22,883 bases of DNA from Beroe ovata. Taxonomy: Eukaryota > Ctenophora > Nuda > Beroida > Beroidae. This document shows, in pieces, positions 7,887 to 18,531 of this stretch; the first letter of the stretch is position 1; each line of letters opens with the position of its first letter. The notes under the pieces are model-generated. The model was not told where the DNA came from and searched no databases. It saw nothing but the letters and a program-made list of their open reading frames with translations. Location: positions 26,646-49,528 of the forward strand of contig CAMPET010000012.1 of assembly GCA_946803715.1 (NCBI GenBank), in the 5' to 3' direction. The position numbers and the translations under genes were made by a program.

Positions 7887-10800
7887 TTATAAAAACCCGT
7901 CAATTAATCTCATGACTAATGAATAAAAATACCTTATCTTCAATGACTCAAAGAGTTCACTCTTTTCACAAGAAACTGTACGCACCGAACAAAAGTCGAC
8001 TATTTTCTTCAAGAACGGGTCAGTCAAATGCAACGGTAGCTCCCTGGTCAGCTGAAAATGGTTCAGAAATGTCAGATAATGTGGCATGCGCGATGATTCA
8101 AGATGAACTAATTGCTAGTTAAATGGTAGCATAAGTACCAATAGAAGTTCCCCTGCCTCTAGCAATGGGGTGGACGAGAGGAATTGCAGTGATCGGTATG
8201 AGTATGCAGTACCTGCTTTATGTTTTCCTGGTTCGAAGAGTAGAGTTTCTTTGGGAGCGGTTCTCCCCTCTCCCCCACTTCCTTACAGTAGACCACATAG
8301 TAGTGGATATGTCGCCACAGCATGTACACCAGCACTTCTATCAACTGGGTATACAGTGTCAGTTCCTTGTCCTTCACATCCGCCATCTGCTCGAGGCGGC
8401 GCTCCGCGTACTTGGCGCGCTGCACCGCCGAACATTTCTCGGCGAGCGGAGCGATGTCGCACGCCAGCTCTCGCTGTTCTTCAGTGCTCAGCTGAGTGAC
8501 GTGTAGTGCCTGGAATGGTGGAATGAGAGAAGAAGATGGACTTGAAATAGAAGGAGAAGATTAAGGGAAGAAGATCAAGGAAAACAAGATTATCTCACCT
8601 TGTGTATGAGTTGTGTGTAGCTATCGGAGTGATGGGAGGACCCTTCCAAACCTAATTGAAGCATGCTTATCAGCAACGCCAGACTGTTTCCTTTCTTCGA
8701 TCCTGAGAAGTCCCATATGAGAACTGAGAAGAAAAGTATACATACCACTACCAGAAGAGCATGTTATTCCTGGAATTGTTCCAAAACTCTATCTTACCAA
8801 ATCATAGTCATACCTGTTTCAGGGGAGAATAGAGCGTGGATAACCTGTGACTTGCCCATCGCAGAAACACAATATGACACAACATTGGCAATAATCTGTA
8901 GTTTGAGTGTCTGCACCTCTGAATCCTGCGGATGATAGTGTGTGACAAACTCCGCAATGGTCTTGGTGTGTTGCTGTTGTTGCCATGGTAATTGTGATGA
9001 CACTCACAGTATCAGGGGAAGTGCATTTCCCGGGTAGCTGTAACGAGTGCAACAAGCCGATGAGGTGTCTCTGCAGTTGTGTGCTGGTGCTCTGCAACTG
9101 TATGTTAACAGCATCGTCCTCTTCTTCCTGCGTGAGAGGGAGCGGTGTCAAGGTTGTCATGTGATGTTTCAAGAGTGTGACATATGGTGTCAAGTGCAGA
9201 GTGAAATGTGTGTTATGATTGGTGTCCAGGACGACTGTAAAATCAAGCTGAGTATGGGAAGTGTCATGATTAGAGGGAATGTGTCAAAATACACACATAA
9301 ACATATCAATATCACTGCGGTGGTGTCAAGTACGATCAATGTGAAACAAACCAGGTTGTGTGCTCTCAGCCATGCTAGAAGTGACGTCACTATTTGGAGA
9401 TCCAGATAATCTTCTTTGGTAGATCCCGAGTCATTCTTTACGATTGTAGCTATTAGCTCAGAGTGCATGCACACAAACTGCGACGCCTGTCTGTTGGCCA
9501 GCACGTGACGGTTGCCTAGTGATATGAGCAGTGACGTCAGCAGTGTAAATACAGGCTGGATGAGGAGGTGCTGCTTGTACAGCTCCGACGTGACAGGTAG
9601 CTGGTGGAGGATTGACAGTTCGCAAAGTCTTGGAATGACGCCAGCCTCGAGTAAGGTGGCAGCACCCACTTCAGTCTGGGCTATCTGTGATAGGAACGCC
9701 TGGGGGAGGACAGTCGAGTAACATAGTGCTGGGAGAATGTTGCTGAGCAAATCCAATTTGTCTCTGCTAATGTTGTCGGACAACATAAGCGGGAAGCCTC
9801 TCTTATAGCATTGATCACACCCATGGACATACCAGTTTAGCTTCGTAGATGAAGAGTGGTTTAATATTGTTCTGGCTGAGTCCAAGCATCAAGTTCTGGT
9901 TGTCAGTGTTGATAGACTCGATGAAATGCTTCACATACCCCTTGTTCTTGAGATGTTTCAACCAGTTCTGATAAGTGTCTGCACCAAGGATAATAGACAG
10001 CAGAGAGAACGCTAACACCTGCGGGGTGTCTCACAGGTGATTGGATGGTGCTAGCGGTGATAACACCATGAATAACACGTGACATTGTGATATGACCAGG
10101 GTTGCACGAAACAACAATAATTACCTTGGTTACTCCATGACCTTTTGACGCGTCCTTACAGAGCGACTCAATGAAAATATCGCCGTATGAACAGAGCACA
10201 GCCAGACTGTCACTATCCACGAGCTGGTAACCCTGTGCAAGTGCCCCGCCCAGTTTCAGATCAGTGGTGTCGTTGGAGGCAGACATCTTGAGACAGTGGA
10301 GCAGGGCTGCATAGAGGTGAGCCCGGGCTTGTTGCATGTTGCCCCCACATTGGATGATAGATTCCACCAGGTTGCGGGTCATAGTCTGGAGCAAGCCAGG
10401 GGGTAGGGGGTCAGCACCCTCTCTGAAACCAAACATGGGGTGAGTGTGTTGTTTTAATATATGCAACACAATGCGATATGAAGTGGCGGCCGGCGCGTTA
10501 CTCACAGCGTGACGTCAGAGTTTGGTATCTGAGTGGTATATCTGAGCTGTTGTATAAGGAGGACAACGCAACCACTGGCAGGAGAGATGAGGGAGGAGAG
10601 CGGCTGACCGTCACGTGACTTGGCGAGGATTGCCTGAGTCAACTCCACGAGCAGTGTTTGTCGAGACGGGACCAGTTCGTTGCTACACCCCACGATCATA
10701 ACCTCGACAACCTGGCGCCACGCGTCGAATGCCGCGCGTTTCAAGCTGACTTTCCGGCGTATCATGTTTCTTTCGACAGTGTTGTTCAGGATAGCCTTGA

Positions 10801-11525
10801 TCTCCTGTGAGAAATGTGGACATGATTTCGAGAACAAAAACCCTAATCTTGCATCCAGACAGAAAGTTCAAGCAAGAATAACAAACCTCGTTAATTTCAT
10901 TGCGCTGAGCAACAGAGATGTTGCTATTCGACAGGATGTTCAATTCACTCTGTAAACTCTTGTGGAGGTTAACAACATTAACCAACACGAGGCTTCCCCC
11001 AGCTTCCTTGTACTGGTGTTGCTTGATGAGCAACTCCAACTTCTCGCTGTCAAAGAAGTGGAGCTCGAGGGGGACGAATGTTCCCACCTCCATCCTACAC
11101 ACTGCTTCCAGGAGTGAGAGCAGTTTCCTGGATCCTTCCAGCGCGTGGAATGGACCTTGTATCGTGCTGAGGGATGATTTTTAGGTAATTCATAATTCAT
11201 TACATTTTCGTGGCTTAATTTAAGAAAAGCATCACATTCCTTGTCTTTGTTACTAGCTCATCCCAATTAACGCGGGTCTTTTGGATCGCGGCACACCGCT
11301 GCTCGTGATTCTGTTACCTGCTTGGTCCAGCTAGTCCCACAAGTAGTCTCTGCAGGTAGCTGGTGAGGTTTGCACGGGATGTCACCAGGAGCTCTAGGGC
11401 GAGTAGCTGGAGAAACTCTGTCTGATGAGGGAGTCGGTCATCATCATGGTGGGACATCGGGTGTATTTCCAGCAACTTGGAGAAGAAGTCGTGCGTAGAC
11501 CGGAGATAACGCAGAACTGCAGCAC
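7887..11525 (-). CDS. NUP205: Nucleoporin NUP205, C-terminal exon block (exons 8-18 of those in the window)
   Basis: Eleven exons join in phase, in transcript order: 11525-11318, 11166-10887, 10804-10506, 10422-10125, 10018-9833, 9699-9352, 9127-9008, 8925-8814, 8702-8599, 8509-8213 and 8051-7887 (stop 7887-7889). All donors are GT and all acceptors AG. Segments matching my recall of vertebrate NUP205 are AVLRYLRSTHDFFSKLL, PLELHFFDSEKLELLI, AFDAWRQVVEVM, RAHLYAALLHCLK, CSYGDIFIESLCKDASKGHG, FIYEAKL|AFLSQIAQ, MLWRHIHYYVVYC and the terminal RYFYSLVMRLI. NUP205 is a large alpha-helical solenoid of the nuclear-pore inner ring, working with NUP93, NUP155 and NUP35. This block is the C-terminal half of its solenoid. 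Only the first junction depends on the giant intron to its right. The last exon is the least conserved but still matches the family's closing helix. Confidence 0.93.
9380..9391. promoter_or_regulatory. 12-bp CRE palindrome inside a NUP205 exon
   Basis: AGTGACGTCACT is a perfect palindrome containing a full CREB/ATF half-site pair. It lies in coding sequence (Val-Thr-Ser), so it may be only codon-driven. Any regulatory role is speculative. Confidence 0.2.
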
Positions 11526-11537
11526 CTGGCCGAGTGG

Positions 11538-11538
<1 letters not shown>

Positions 11539-11568
<30 letters not shown>

Positions 11569-11569
11569 T

Positions 11570-11606
<37 letters not shown>

Positions 11607-11675
11607 CCTGTGTGTATGTGAGACACACACAGTACAGACATACACACATACACACAGACACAAAGACACACACAA
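11539..11675. repeat. (TG)n array followed by (AC)n array
   Basis: A TG dinucleotide run at 11539-11605 is followed, after 'tcctgtgtgtatgtgag', by an AC-rich run to about 11675. The two runs are inverted copies and could pair. On the NUP205 strand the TG part reads (CA)n and ends about 14 bases before the acceptor of exon 11525-11318, where a pyrimidine tract would normally lie. Confidence 0.9.
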
Positions 11676-12251
11676 GCTCTCAATAGTTCTACGTCAATGA
11701 ATTTTAAAGCCTCACCTCCACCATCGCAAACTCCCCGTAGAAATACTATATTATAATGCGCTCTCAGTCTCTCTATCTATGACTGTTTCGCGTCGCTTAT
11801 AGTTACACCCCTGCAGAGTTCTGACGTAGGGAATTCAATTTAGCAACAGTTTGCTCTACTGCTACATAAAACCCCCGTTTAAGCATTAAATAGCACAATT
11901 CCGTCGACCCTCGTAGCATCCTTCATTTGTGACCATTTTTAGTAATTTTCTGTTCAATAGTGTTCTGCGACTCGTTACATCAGTTAAATAATGTATTCTA
12001 TAAATTTCAATAGGTATTCCAATAAACAGCTTCAGTTCCTACTGAAATGTCTGGATAAAGTTTGAAAAAGATTAAGATAAGAAATAAAAAATCAATTTTC
12101 TAAGTTTTTTGAGATACCGATCACATCAAAAAAGTGACCGTGACTACATAAAGTCTACAAAACAAGCAACCTCAAGTGAGAAATATCACAAAAAAATATT
12201 TGTTTTACGCACTGACTTCGCAATAATCTATATTTTTCTTCAATCAATTAT
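11676..12251. other. A/T-rich stretch within the giant intron
   Basis: No gene, RNA or clear repeat is supported here. The short frames have neither splice context nor recognisable domains. Confidence 0.4.
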
Positions 12252-12257
12252 TTTATT
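12252..12257 (-). terminator. Polyadenylation signal of the cathepsin L-like gene
   Basis: AATAAA on the minus strand lies about 18 bases past the TGA stop (12275-12277), within CCAATAAAATAATTG. It gives the nested gene its own 3' end inside the NUP205 intron. Confidence 0.65.
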
Positions 12258-12274
12258 GGTCAGTGGTTATCCAA

Positions 12275-13350
12275 TCAGCACTCGGGAAAGCTCCCGATCG
12301 TAGCGATACCACACTGGTTTCCAGCGTTTCTCCTCATCTTAACGTATCCAGCATCTCCCCAAGCTGTTCCCCACGAGTTTTTAACAAGGAAGTAGTCCAT
12401 GTCGTTTTCTGTACCGTACCCGACAGCCAGTACTGCGTGGTCAAGGTTGGTGGAGACACAATAAGGTTCGTCGTACACTCCAGTGTGATAGAACTGGAAG
12501 CTCCTATGGGAAGCGTCAATAGCCACGGAGACAGGTCCTTTGATTGCGATAACCAGCTTGAGGGCGTCTTCATTCTGCTGCTTGACGTAGTAAAAGTTGG
12601 TGACTTTCGCAGCGACAGTCTCGGAGTTGAATTTACAAGTGTGTGATTCCCTCATGGTGTAAGGATAGCTGGCCTCAGTGTCAATTCCTCCATTCTGCAT
12701 GATATAGTAGAATGCCCGGTCGTACATTCCACCCTGGCACCCATAATTGTTGTAGTCCCAAGTGCAATCCATGATCTGCTGCTCGGATAGAGAGACGAGT
12801 TTCCCCGTCTTGATAGCCCACGCTCCCTCGATAGCGCCGGTGGTACTGAACGAATAGCAGGATCCACAATTTCCCTGGTCCTTGATTGGGGTCACCACAC
12901 CCTTCTCCCTCCAGTCAAATGAGTCAGGGACACTCACCCAGGGAGGCAGGTCCATAGCAATCATATCCTTGGTTGCCTTGGTGATGCTCTCAGTGCTAAG
13001 GGGAGATAGTGTTGCCTTGTACTCATCATGAGTCAGATCACCGAAACGGTTCAGTTTGAAGGTGGTTCTTCCAGCATGTTTCTCATTGAGTTCCTTGACG
13101 TACAGTGCGTTGTCCAGCCAGACAGATTGTCTGAGTGCTAGCTCTGTATCGTCCTGCGTAACCATGGTTCCAGTGAGATGCGTGTGTATGCGTGTGTGTG
13201 TGTGTGTGTTTTGGAAACATCTAGGAGAGTAGTTGGAAATCTTACCTCGTAAAATTTCTGGTGGTCGAAAGCCCACTGCGTGAAGTGGTCGAGAGAAGCC
13301 TCATACGAGGAGGCGAGCGCTAAAAGAGTGAGAGAAATAACAGCCAGCAT
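12275..13350 (-). CDS. Cathepsin L-like cysteine protease (papain family C1A)
   Basis: There are two exons, 13350-13246 and 13153-12275, joined in phase 0 across a 92-bp intron with donor GAG|GTAAGA and acceptor acgcag. The 327-residue product has the usual length of a prepro-cathepsin L. Residues 1-17 are a signal peptide. The propeptide carries an ERWNVN form of the ERFNIN motif (E39, R43, W47, N50, V54, N58) and the NRFGD motif (70-74). The mature enzyme starts around VPDSFDW (110-116). Catalytic residues are all present: Gln128 (oxyanion hole), Cys134 in GNCGSC, His274 in LDHAVLAVGYG and Asn294 in KNSWG. The residue after the catalytic Cys is Tyr135 where nearly all papain-like enzymes have Trp. 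The active-site Cys is not replaced by Ser, so this is not a silicatein. Expected activity is endopeptidase in lysosomes or secreted. The gene lies inside a NUP205 intron on the same strand. Confidence 0.93.
13176..13212. repeat. TG-rich microsatellite in the cathepsin intron
   Basis: GTGTGTATGCGTGTGTGTG... lies within the 92-bp intron of the cathepsin gene and fills most of its middle. On the gene strand it is CA-rich. Confidence 0.8.
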
Positions 13351-13395
13351 CTTGATTATGTACTGTGTGTTAACTGTGTTTGAAGTTGAGGAGTG

Positions 13396-13403
13396 CTTAT
13401 ATA
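13396..13403 (-). promoter_or_regulatory. TATA box of the cathepsin L-like gene
   Basis: TATATAAG on the minus strand lies 46 bases upstream of the ATG at 13350. A start site about 25-30 bases downstream would leave a 5' leader of roughly 15-25 bases. This supports independent transcription of the nested gene. Confidence 0.5.
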
Positions 13404-16400
13404 CGACGGTCAAAATGTGGTTCTTATCAGGTGGAACTTCAGTCACGCTATCAGTCACGAGCAGAACATGACACGATATTTATTGCGAGAAAAATTATAC
13501 CGGGGCTTGAGGTGTTTGTAAACCTTGTGATGCAGCTTGATAAGGGCACACAGACGGTAGAATCAGGCGTATGCTGGACACAATTGTGGGATAAGATGGT
13601 AGGACAGCAACTTCTATCCTATCAGTGCAAAATACCGTGGATTCGGTGCTAGATTACATTTTCTGGCGGCCTGCGACAACTGGCGCCAAAACCCAAAGCA
13701 AAGACAGGTTACTGTTGGAGCATCTAATCCTTAGCATATGAGTGCAAATTATTAATAACCTGGGTTTATAGTCGATAGTCTGTGGATTATCTGGGTATAT
13801 ATTATCATTTATCAATGCTAGAGTTCCATAGAGTTCAACAGCATTTCAGAATGGTATTTTGAATTTTGGAGACAGAGTGATCCTATGCTCATCACTCGGA
13901 TGCTCGATTTACGTTCATTAGAACACACATACATACAGTTAAACATGGCACTTTGTTCAATTAGTGTAGAAACTTAGAAACTACAAAACTTCGAGCACCA
14001 CCTTACTGGAAATTATCGTGACCTGTAATCAGTAACTTCTACTATAAAAACAGACAGCTCTCTCCACACCTATAATTATAAGGATACCTAGGTCCTAGAG
14101 TGAGAAGTGCAATATAACCCCTCCCTTCAACTAAAAATAACTGCTCACGTACAACCATATATGGCCAAGTTTGAACCGGTATAGATAGAGGAATCGGGAA
14201 CGTGGTGAAGCATAGCCGTATGACATAGGCCAAGGTGCACCAGATACTGATCTTATACCTACACCTATCTATTGGGAATTCTTATCTTCTGTATTTGTTC
14301 CCCTCACCCGGCCTTAAACGAGACAGTTTCTATTTTTGGAAGGTTCACAACACCTTCTTCATGGCTCATGCAGCGAGACAAGCTCACAGATAATAATTAT
14401 CTGAATGACTGGTCAAATACAAGCCAACCAGACTGTTTTGACACCACAATGTCACCGCTGTCTACTCAAGTGTGACAGGTGTTATACCTCGGGCCCATAT
14501 TGTGCTAATGTGGAACACCCTCGGATATCATCAAGCCTTAGAATCTGAGGCTCAAGAGATATCAAGATTTATAAAGATCTGTCAAGTGTCAAATATCAAT
14601 GAATTCTCTGATATCTGTAGCCCTCGCCCCTTTGATATTATAGTGGTAGCTCTCGGATATGTTTCTAGCAGTTATACTCAGATTTTCATAACCTCCACAC
14701 ATCAATCACTGACTCTCTCTTATAACAACACGTCAAAGTCAGTGTGATTAAAACCGGTCTCTGATGCACGGACTACGCGCATGACGCACCAGATATTGCG
14801 AGGATATAAATAGTTTATTATCGTACATCGATCGACCACTCCTCAGTTTCAGCCAGTGTTCATATTCTATCACTTCATAACAGCTTCAAAATAACAGTTA
14901 CAGTAACATTTATAACTGAAAACAGACAAGAAGGGACCAATTGAAAACACCTTGTAAGTTGACCTTGACTAATCCAACTTGAAGTGCAACTCCTAACTTG
15001 TAAGGGACACGCTCCAAGTTCAAGCAGTAAGCAGCTTATCAGTCTTAATTGGATACCCCTCTTTCTCCTCAATAAGAATCAAACAATAAAATAGTATTCA
15101 CATTGACTTTTGACCGGCATGTTACAGTTTTGAGCTGTATGTTAAGATGTTACAGGATAATTTGCTGGGAATCTTCTTCAATCTGAAGGACAATGCTCCA
15201 AGAGGTTCCATCTCAAAATAGAAACTACCTAACCACATAGTCACCACTCTATAGCATCCTCTCCCTCCCTGAATTGCAAATCTGCAATGAGACAGTTTCT
15301 ACGATTTACTGGTTACAGAATCAGAAATTATATATATCGTGAGCGAAATCTATTAGATTCATGGAGCGTGTGTGTGGTGCAGTGACGCAAATCCTATCCC
15401 GGGAGATTAGGGGGAGATTCACATCCATATAGGGGGTTGTGTAGAGGCTTTTGGGTGGAGTAGCAAGTCTACAATACATACCCCTTATTAGGTCGCAAAA
15501 CATTGAAAACTTATTGCAGCATTCAACAAATAAATATGTGGAACTTTGGGCTAAAAGAGGCATTTCGATATTTCGACCTTAACTTTGTTTGATCTTAGTT
15601 CGGTTGCGCTCAACGCTTTGAGAAAAGAATTCAGGTGAGTGCCCGATCTTAGGTGGTCCACAAATAAAGACTTTGTCTACAAGCATAGACACAGTCCACA
15701 AATGTAGGCTTGTAAGTCCGCAGACTTGTAAGGCTAGTAAGTCCGCTTGTAAGTCCGCTTCAGTTACGAGCATTTGGTATGGATATTGTTTGACAATAAT
15801 TGGCTGTCGAGATGTTACGTTTAGAGTTGAGATTTGCGTCGCATGTGTTTGAACAATGTACATTGTACACTGAGTAATGAGCACTGATTACGATCACAGG
15901 TGTCACACTTGACAACTTTCGAAATCGTGAATAAAAAAATATGAAGACAACATAATAGCGTTTGACATGTTTATGACAGACAGATTTCAAAAATATCATT
16001 GATATCACAATGTCCAAGAGTCATTAGATGATATGTCCGGGATGATACGCGATGCATTGACGCCCGCATGTCCCTTCTAAAGAAGTTTGGAGAAATTTGA
16101 ATATTCATCAATTATCAACTGACTCTATCAAAGTTTGGTAGTTGAGGTTTTACCAATAGCAAATAACCATATGGGAATCTATGAAAGGAGGGAATCTATC
16201 GGAAAGCTTTTTCATCGTATGAATTTTGTTTCCAGCGTGTATAGCAAGTTACGGAGGCATACTCGTGAAATTCAGCGAATGTATCTCTTAAATGAGGCAA
16301 GCTTTTGTTAAGTACTGTAGCAAGAACCCACTGAGCACAGTTCGAGCACACACAATCATTCATTGTGTGTTCATATTAGTGGGTACTCACAGGACTCAAA

Positions 16401-16700
16401 ATAAATTATTGTCGTATCATTCGGAATTCAGGAGTTTTAACTACCTATTTCAAATTCAAAATTGATAGCACTTACAAAATTGATTTTGCGACATAGTATA
16501 AGAAAAATTATTGAAAATAAATCTCGAGTTTTTCCCCTTCATTCCTTTACCGTTTCGGTATTTCGTTAGTTAAATTTGAGATTCTCACCATCTCATACTT
16601 GAAGATGCAGGTCGACCTGGTATCACAGTACACAGTATTTGGAATGTGAGTTGGTAGGGACCGTGCAATAGTTGTAACTGACACATTGACGCACAAACAC
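13404..16700. other. Long stretch without a supported gene, inside the giant NUP205 intron
   Basis: I find no domain, splice-supported exon, tRNA or transposon. Two adjacent plus-strand frames at 14272-14747 have no recognisable similarity. A small cluster of CTTGTAAGTCCG repeats occurs at about 15709-15760. The upstream end may carry control elements for the divergently oriented cathepsin and PNT genes. Confidence 0.4.
15709..15760. repeat. Short CTTGTAAGTCCG repeats
   Basis: The 12-mer CTTGTAAGTCCG occurs twice, and degenerate forms (ACTTGTAAGGC, CTAGTAAGTCCG) occur between the copies. It is a small decayed tandem array. Confidence 0.6.
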
Positions 16701-16808
16701 AAGTGTAGAAACCTAGACTGATTGATATGGGGAATATGGTGTGTAACATGGTGTGTAACTTGCCCCGTTACACTGCAAATTACACCTTGTTACAGTCTAC
16801 ACTGCAGC

Positions 16809-16955
16809 AAGTAACATTATGTTGCATATTATGTTATGTAACAATATGTTATGAAACATTATGTTACACATTATGTTATGTAATATTATGTTACACATTA
16901 TGTTATGTAACATTATGTTACACATTATGCAGTAAGTAACATTATGTTACACAGG
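16809..16955. repeat. ~27-bp A/T-rich tandem repeat upstream of the PNT gene
   Basis: The unit TAACATTATGTTACACATTATG followed by TTATG recurs about four to five times with substitutions and ends about 45 bases before the PNT gene's ATG. GTTACATAAC-like inverted words occur inside it. The Cys/Leu/Tyr-rich frame through it is a by-product of the repeat. Confidence 0.75.
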
Positions 16956-17000
16956 TTGTTTACGCTGCTGCTGGTGTTTTCACTACAGAGACTACTCCGT

Positions 17001-18531
17001 ATGTCATTCGGTAACTACTACCCCGCGTACCAGACTCCACAGCAGGAAGTGGGCGGCGGCAGCGGGGCGTCACACCAGTACTGCACGACAGAACATGACA
17101 TGAAGTACTCAACATTCTCCCCCCATGTGAGTGTGATACTCCCAGGCTTTATCTTTGGGGTGGGGAACAGTGATTTGTGAGGGAAACGATTAGTCACAGC
17201 CCAGTTCTAATACCTGCCCGGGTATAAAAATCCTGACATTCCCCCCCCCAGAATATGCAGGCCAGCACAACGTGTCAGTATACAACCGCCCCACCATTAC
17301 ACCAGTACATCACGCCGCAACCCGGGCTACAACAACAACGACAGTACATCAGCACGCTCACCACGCCACGTGACCACACTCGATCACCACTCCGCAAGAA
17401 ACCCAACATACAGAAGAGTGACCAGTGTTCCGTGATTTCGTCATTGTCAAGTGTGACGTCAATGTCCACGGCGGAAGGTGGGGTGTACTACAGCTACACG
17501 CCACAACATAAGCAGGAGCAATTCAGCACTGGGGTTACCATGGGAACATCAAGCTATGTGACAACAACCTCACCTACCACACAGCAATCTTCCTCATCTG
17601 GGGAAGGCAAGAAGAAACTTACAATGGCTGACTGTGAGTACTTGTCTTTGCTGAGAGCAATTAAATCCCGAAAAATACGTAGTGTCGGTCCTCCGAATTT
17701 CACAACATCGTCAAGCACCTACCAGAAACAAAACAGTCATTCATCAGTGACGAATCATCACTCATTCCCCAGCATATCACCACTAACACACACACACTTA
17801 TTGCTGCAGTGTTGCTGTCCGGCAGTATCCCATTTGCCCCGCTAGAGCGGCCCAACACTGAGGCAGCCAGGATATTCTACAATGCTCCTGACACACCTCC
17901 CATACTCCCGATAGGTAACAATTTCCCTAATCGCTGGGCATATAGTGCAGGAAACTGCGCTATAAACAATCTTATCCTTGTGCCTGACATAACCATCGAA
18001 TAAGATAGTTACCTGAAGTTATTGACACTCCCCTCCGCCATTACAATTGACACCGCCCCCTGTTATAGACCCGATGAGATGGAGCGTTACCGAGGTGATG
18101 CTATGGTTACGATGGTGCTCCAGGAAGTACGAAATCCCGAACATTGACCCCCATATGTTCGGTTTCAACGGTAAAGCGCTGTGTGTCATGAAGAAGTCCA
18201 TGTTCGAATACCGGGTTCCGACGGGAAATGGAGCTCTCATTCTGTACACCGTGAGTTTGCTATGACATCATACACATGACACATTGGTGTCATCATGATA
18301 TCCTTCCATATTATCAAGATGAAGGTGTACGTACACCACCTACACAAGTTGAGTATCATGATGGACACCATTTTACAGGAGGTGAAGAACCGTAAGAAGC
18401 ATGCGGAAGTGCAGAGGAAAGCTAATGAGTTACGGCAACGTGAACGGGAAGAACAGCAGAGATTGATGAAGGAGCAGCAGCAGAGGAGAAGAGAAGAGCA
18501 GTCACGCAGAGGAGGGGGAGCTGGGGAATGA
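17001..18531 (+). CDS. PNT (Pointed/SAM)-domain protein lacking an ETS DNA-binding domain, TEL/Yan-like
   Basis: Five exons join in phase: 17001-17126, 17252-17633, 17810-17914, 18069-18250 and 18379-18531 (TGA), giving 315 residues. A possible 5'UTR acceptor lies at 16988. Residues 1-169 are low-complexity, rich in Gln, Ser, Thr and Tyr. The PNT domain spans about 206-265, with RWSVTEVMLWLRW, then NIDPHMFGFNGKALCVM and FEYRVPTGNGALILYT. The Trp, 'NGKAL' and 'F-YR-P' positions match ETV6/TEL and Yan. The last exon is a Lys/Arg/Glu/Gln-rich coiled-coil segment ending in a Gly-rich stop. There is no ETS winged helix before the stop or on this strand downstream. PNT domains mediate protein pairing and polymerisation among ETS repressors and with kinases, so a modulator role like Drosophila Mae/Edl is inferred. 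The exon 2 donor is uncertain: other in-phase donors are at 17679 and 17736, and the unspliced frame runs on to 17845. Confidence 0.8.

Noticed and set aside
8165-8506. Plus-strand frames of 109-113 residues over the NUP205 penultimate exon
   Set aside because: They are antisense shadows of the conserved exon 8509-8213, which matches NUP205.
11314-11700. His/Thr- and Cys/Val-rich frames across the TG/CA arrays
   Set aside because: These are dinucleotide-repeat translations; the real exon stops at the acceptor at 11525.
12275-13350. Silicatein, which would strongly indicate a sponge
   Set aside because: The catalytic residue is Cys (TGC), not Ser, and the Ser-rich stretch of silicateins is absent; a cathepsin L-like protease fits.
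14272-14747. Two adjacent plus-strand frames that might be a small gene
   Set aside because: No recognisable domain, no convincing splice sites or start context, and no link between the two frames.
16727-16939. Cys/Leu/Tyr-rich 70-residue frame
   Set aside because: Produced by the 27-bp tandem repeat; no signal, domain or splice context.
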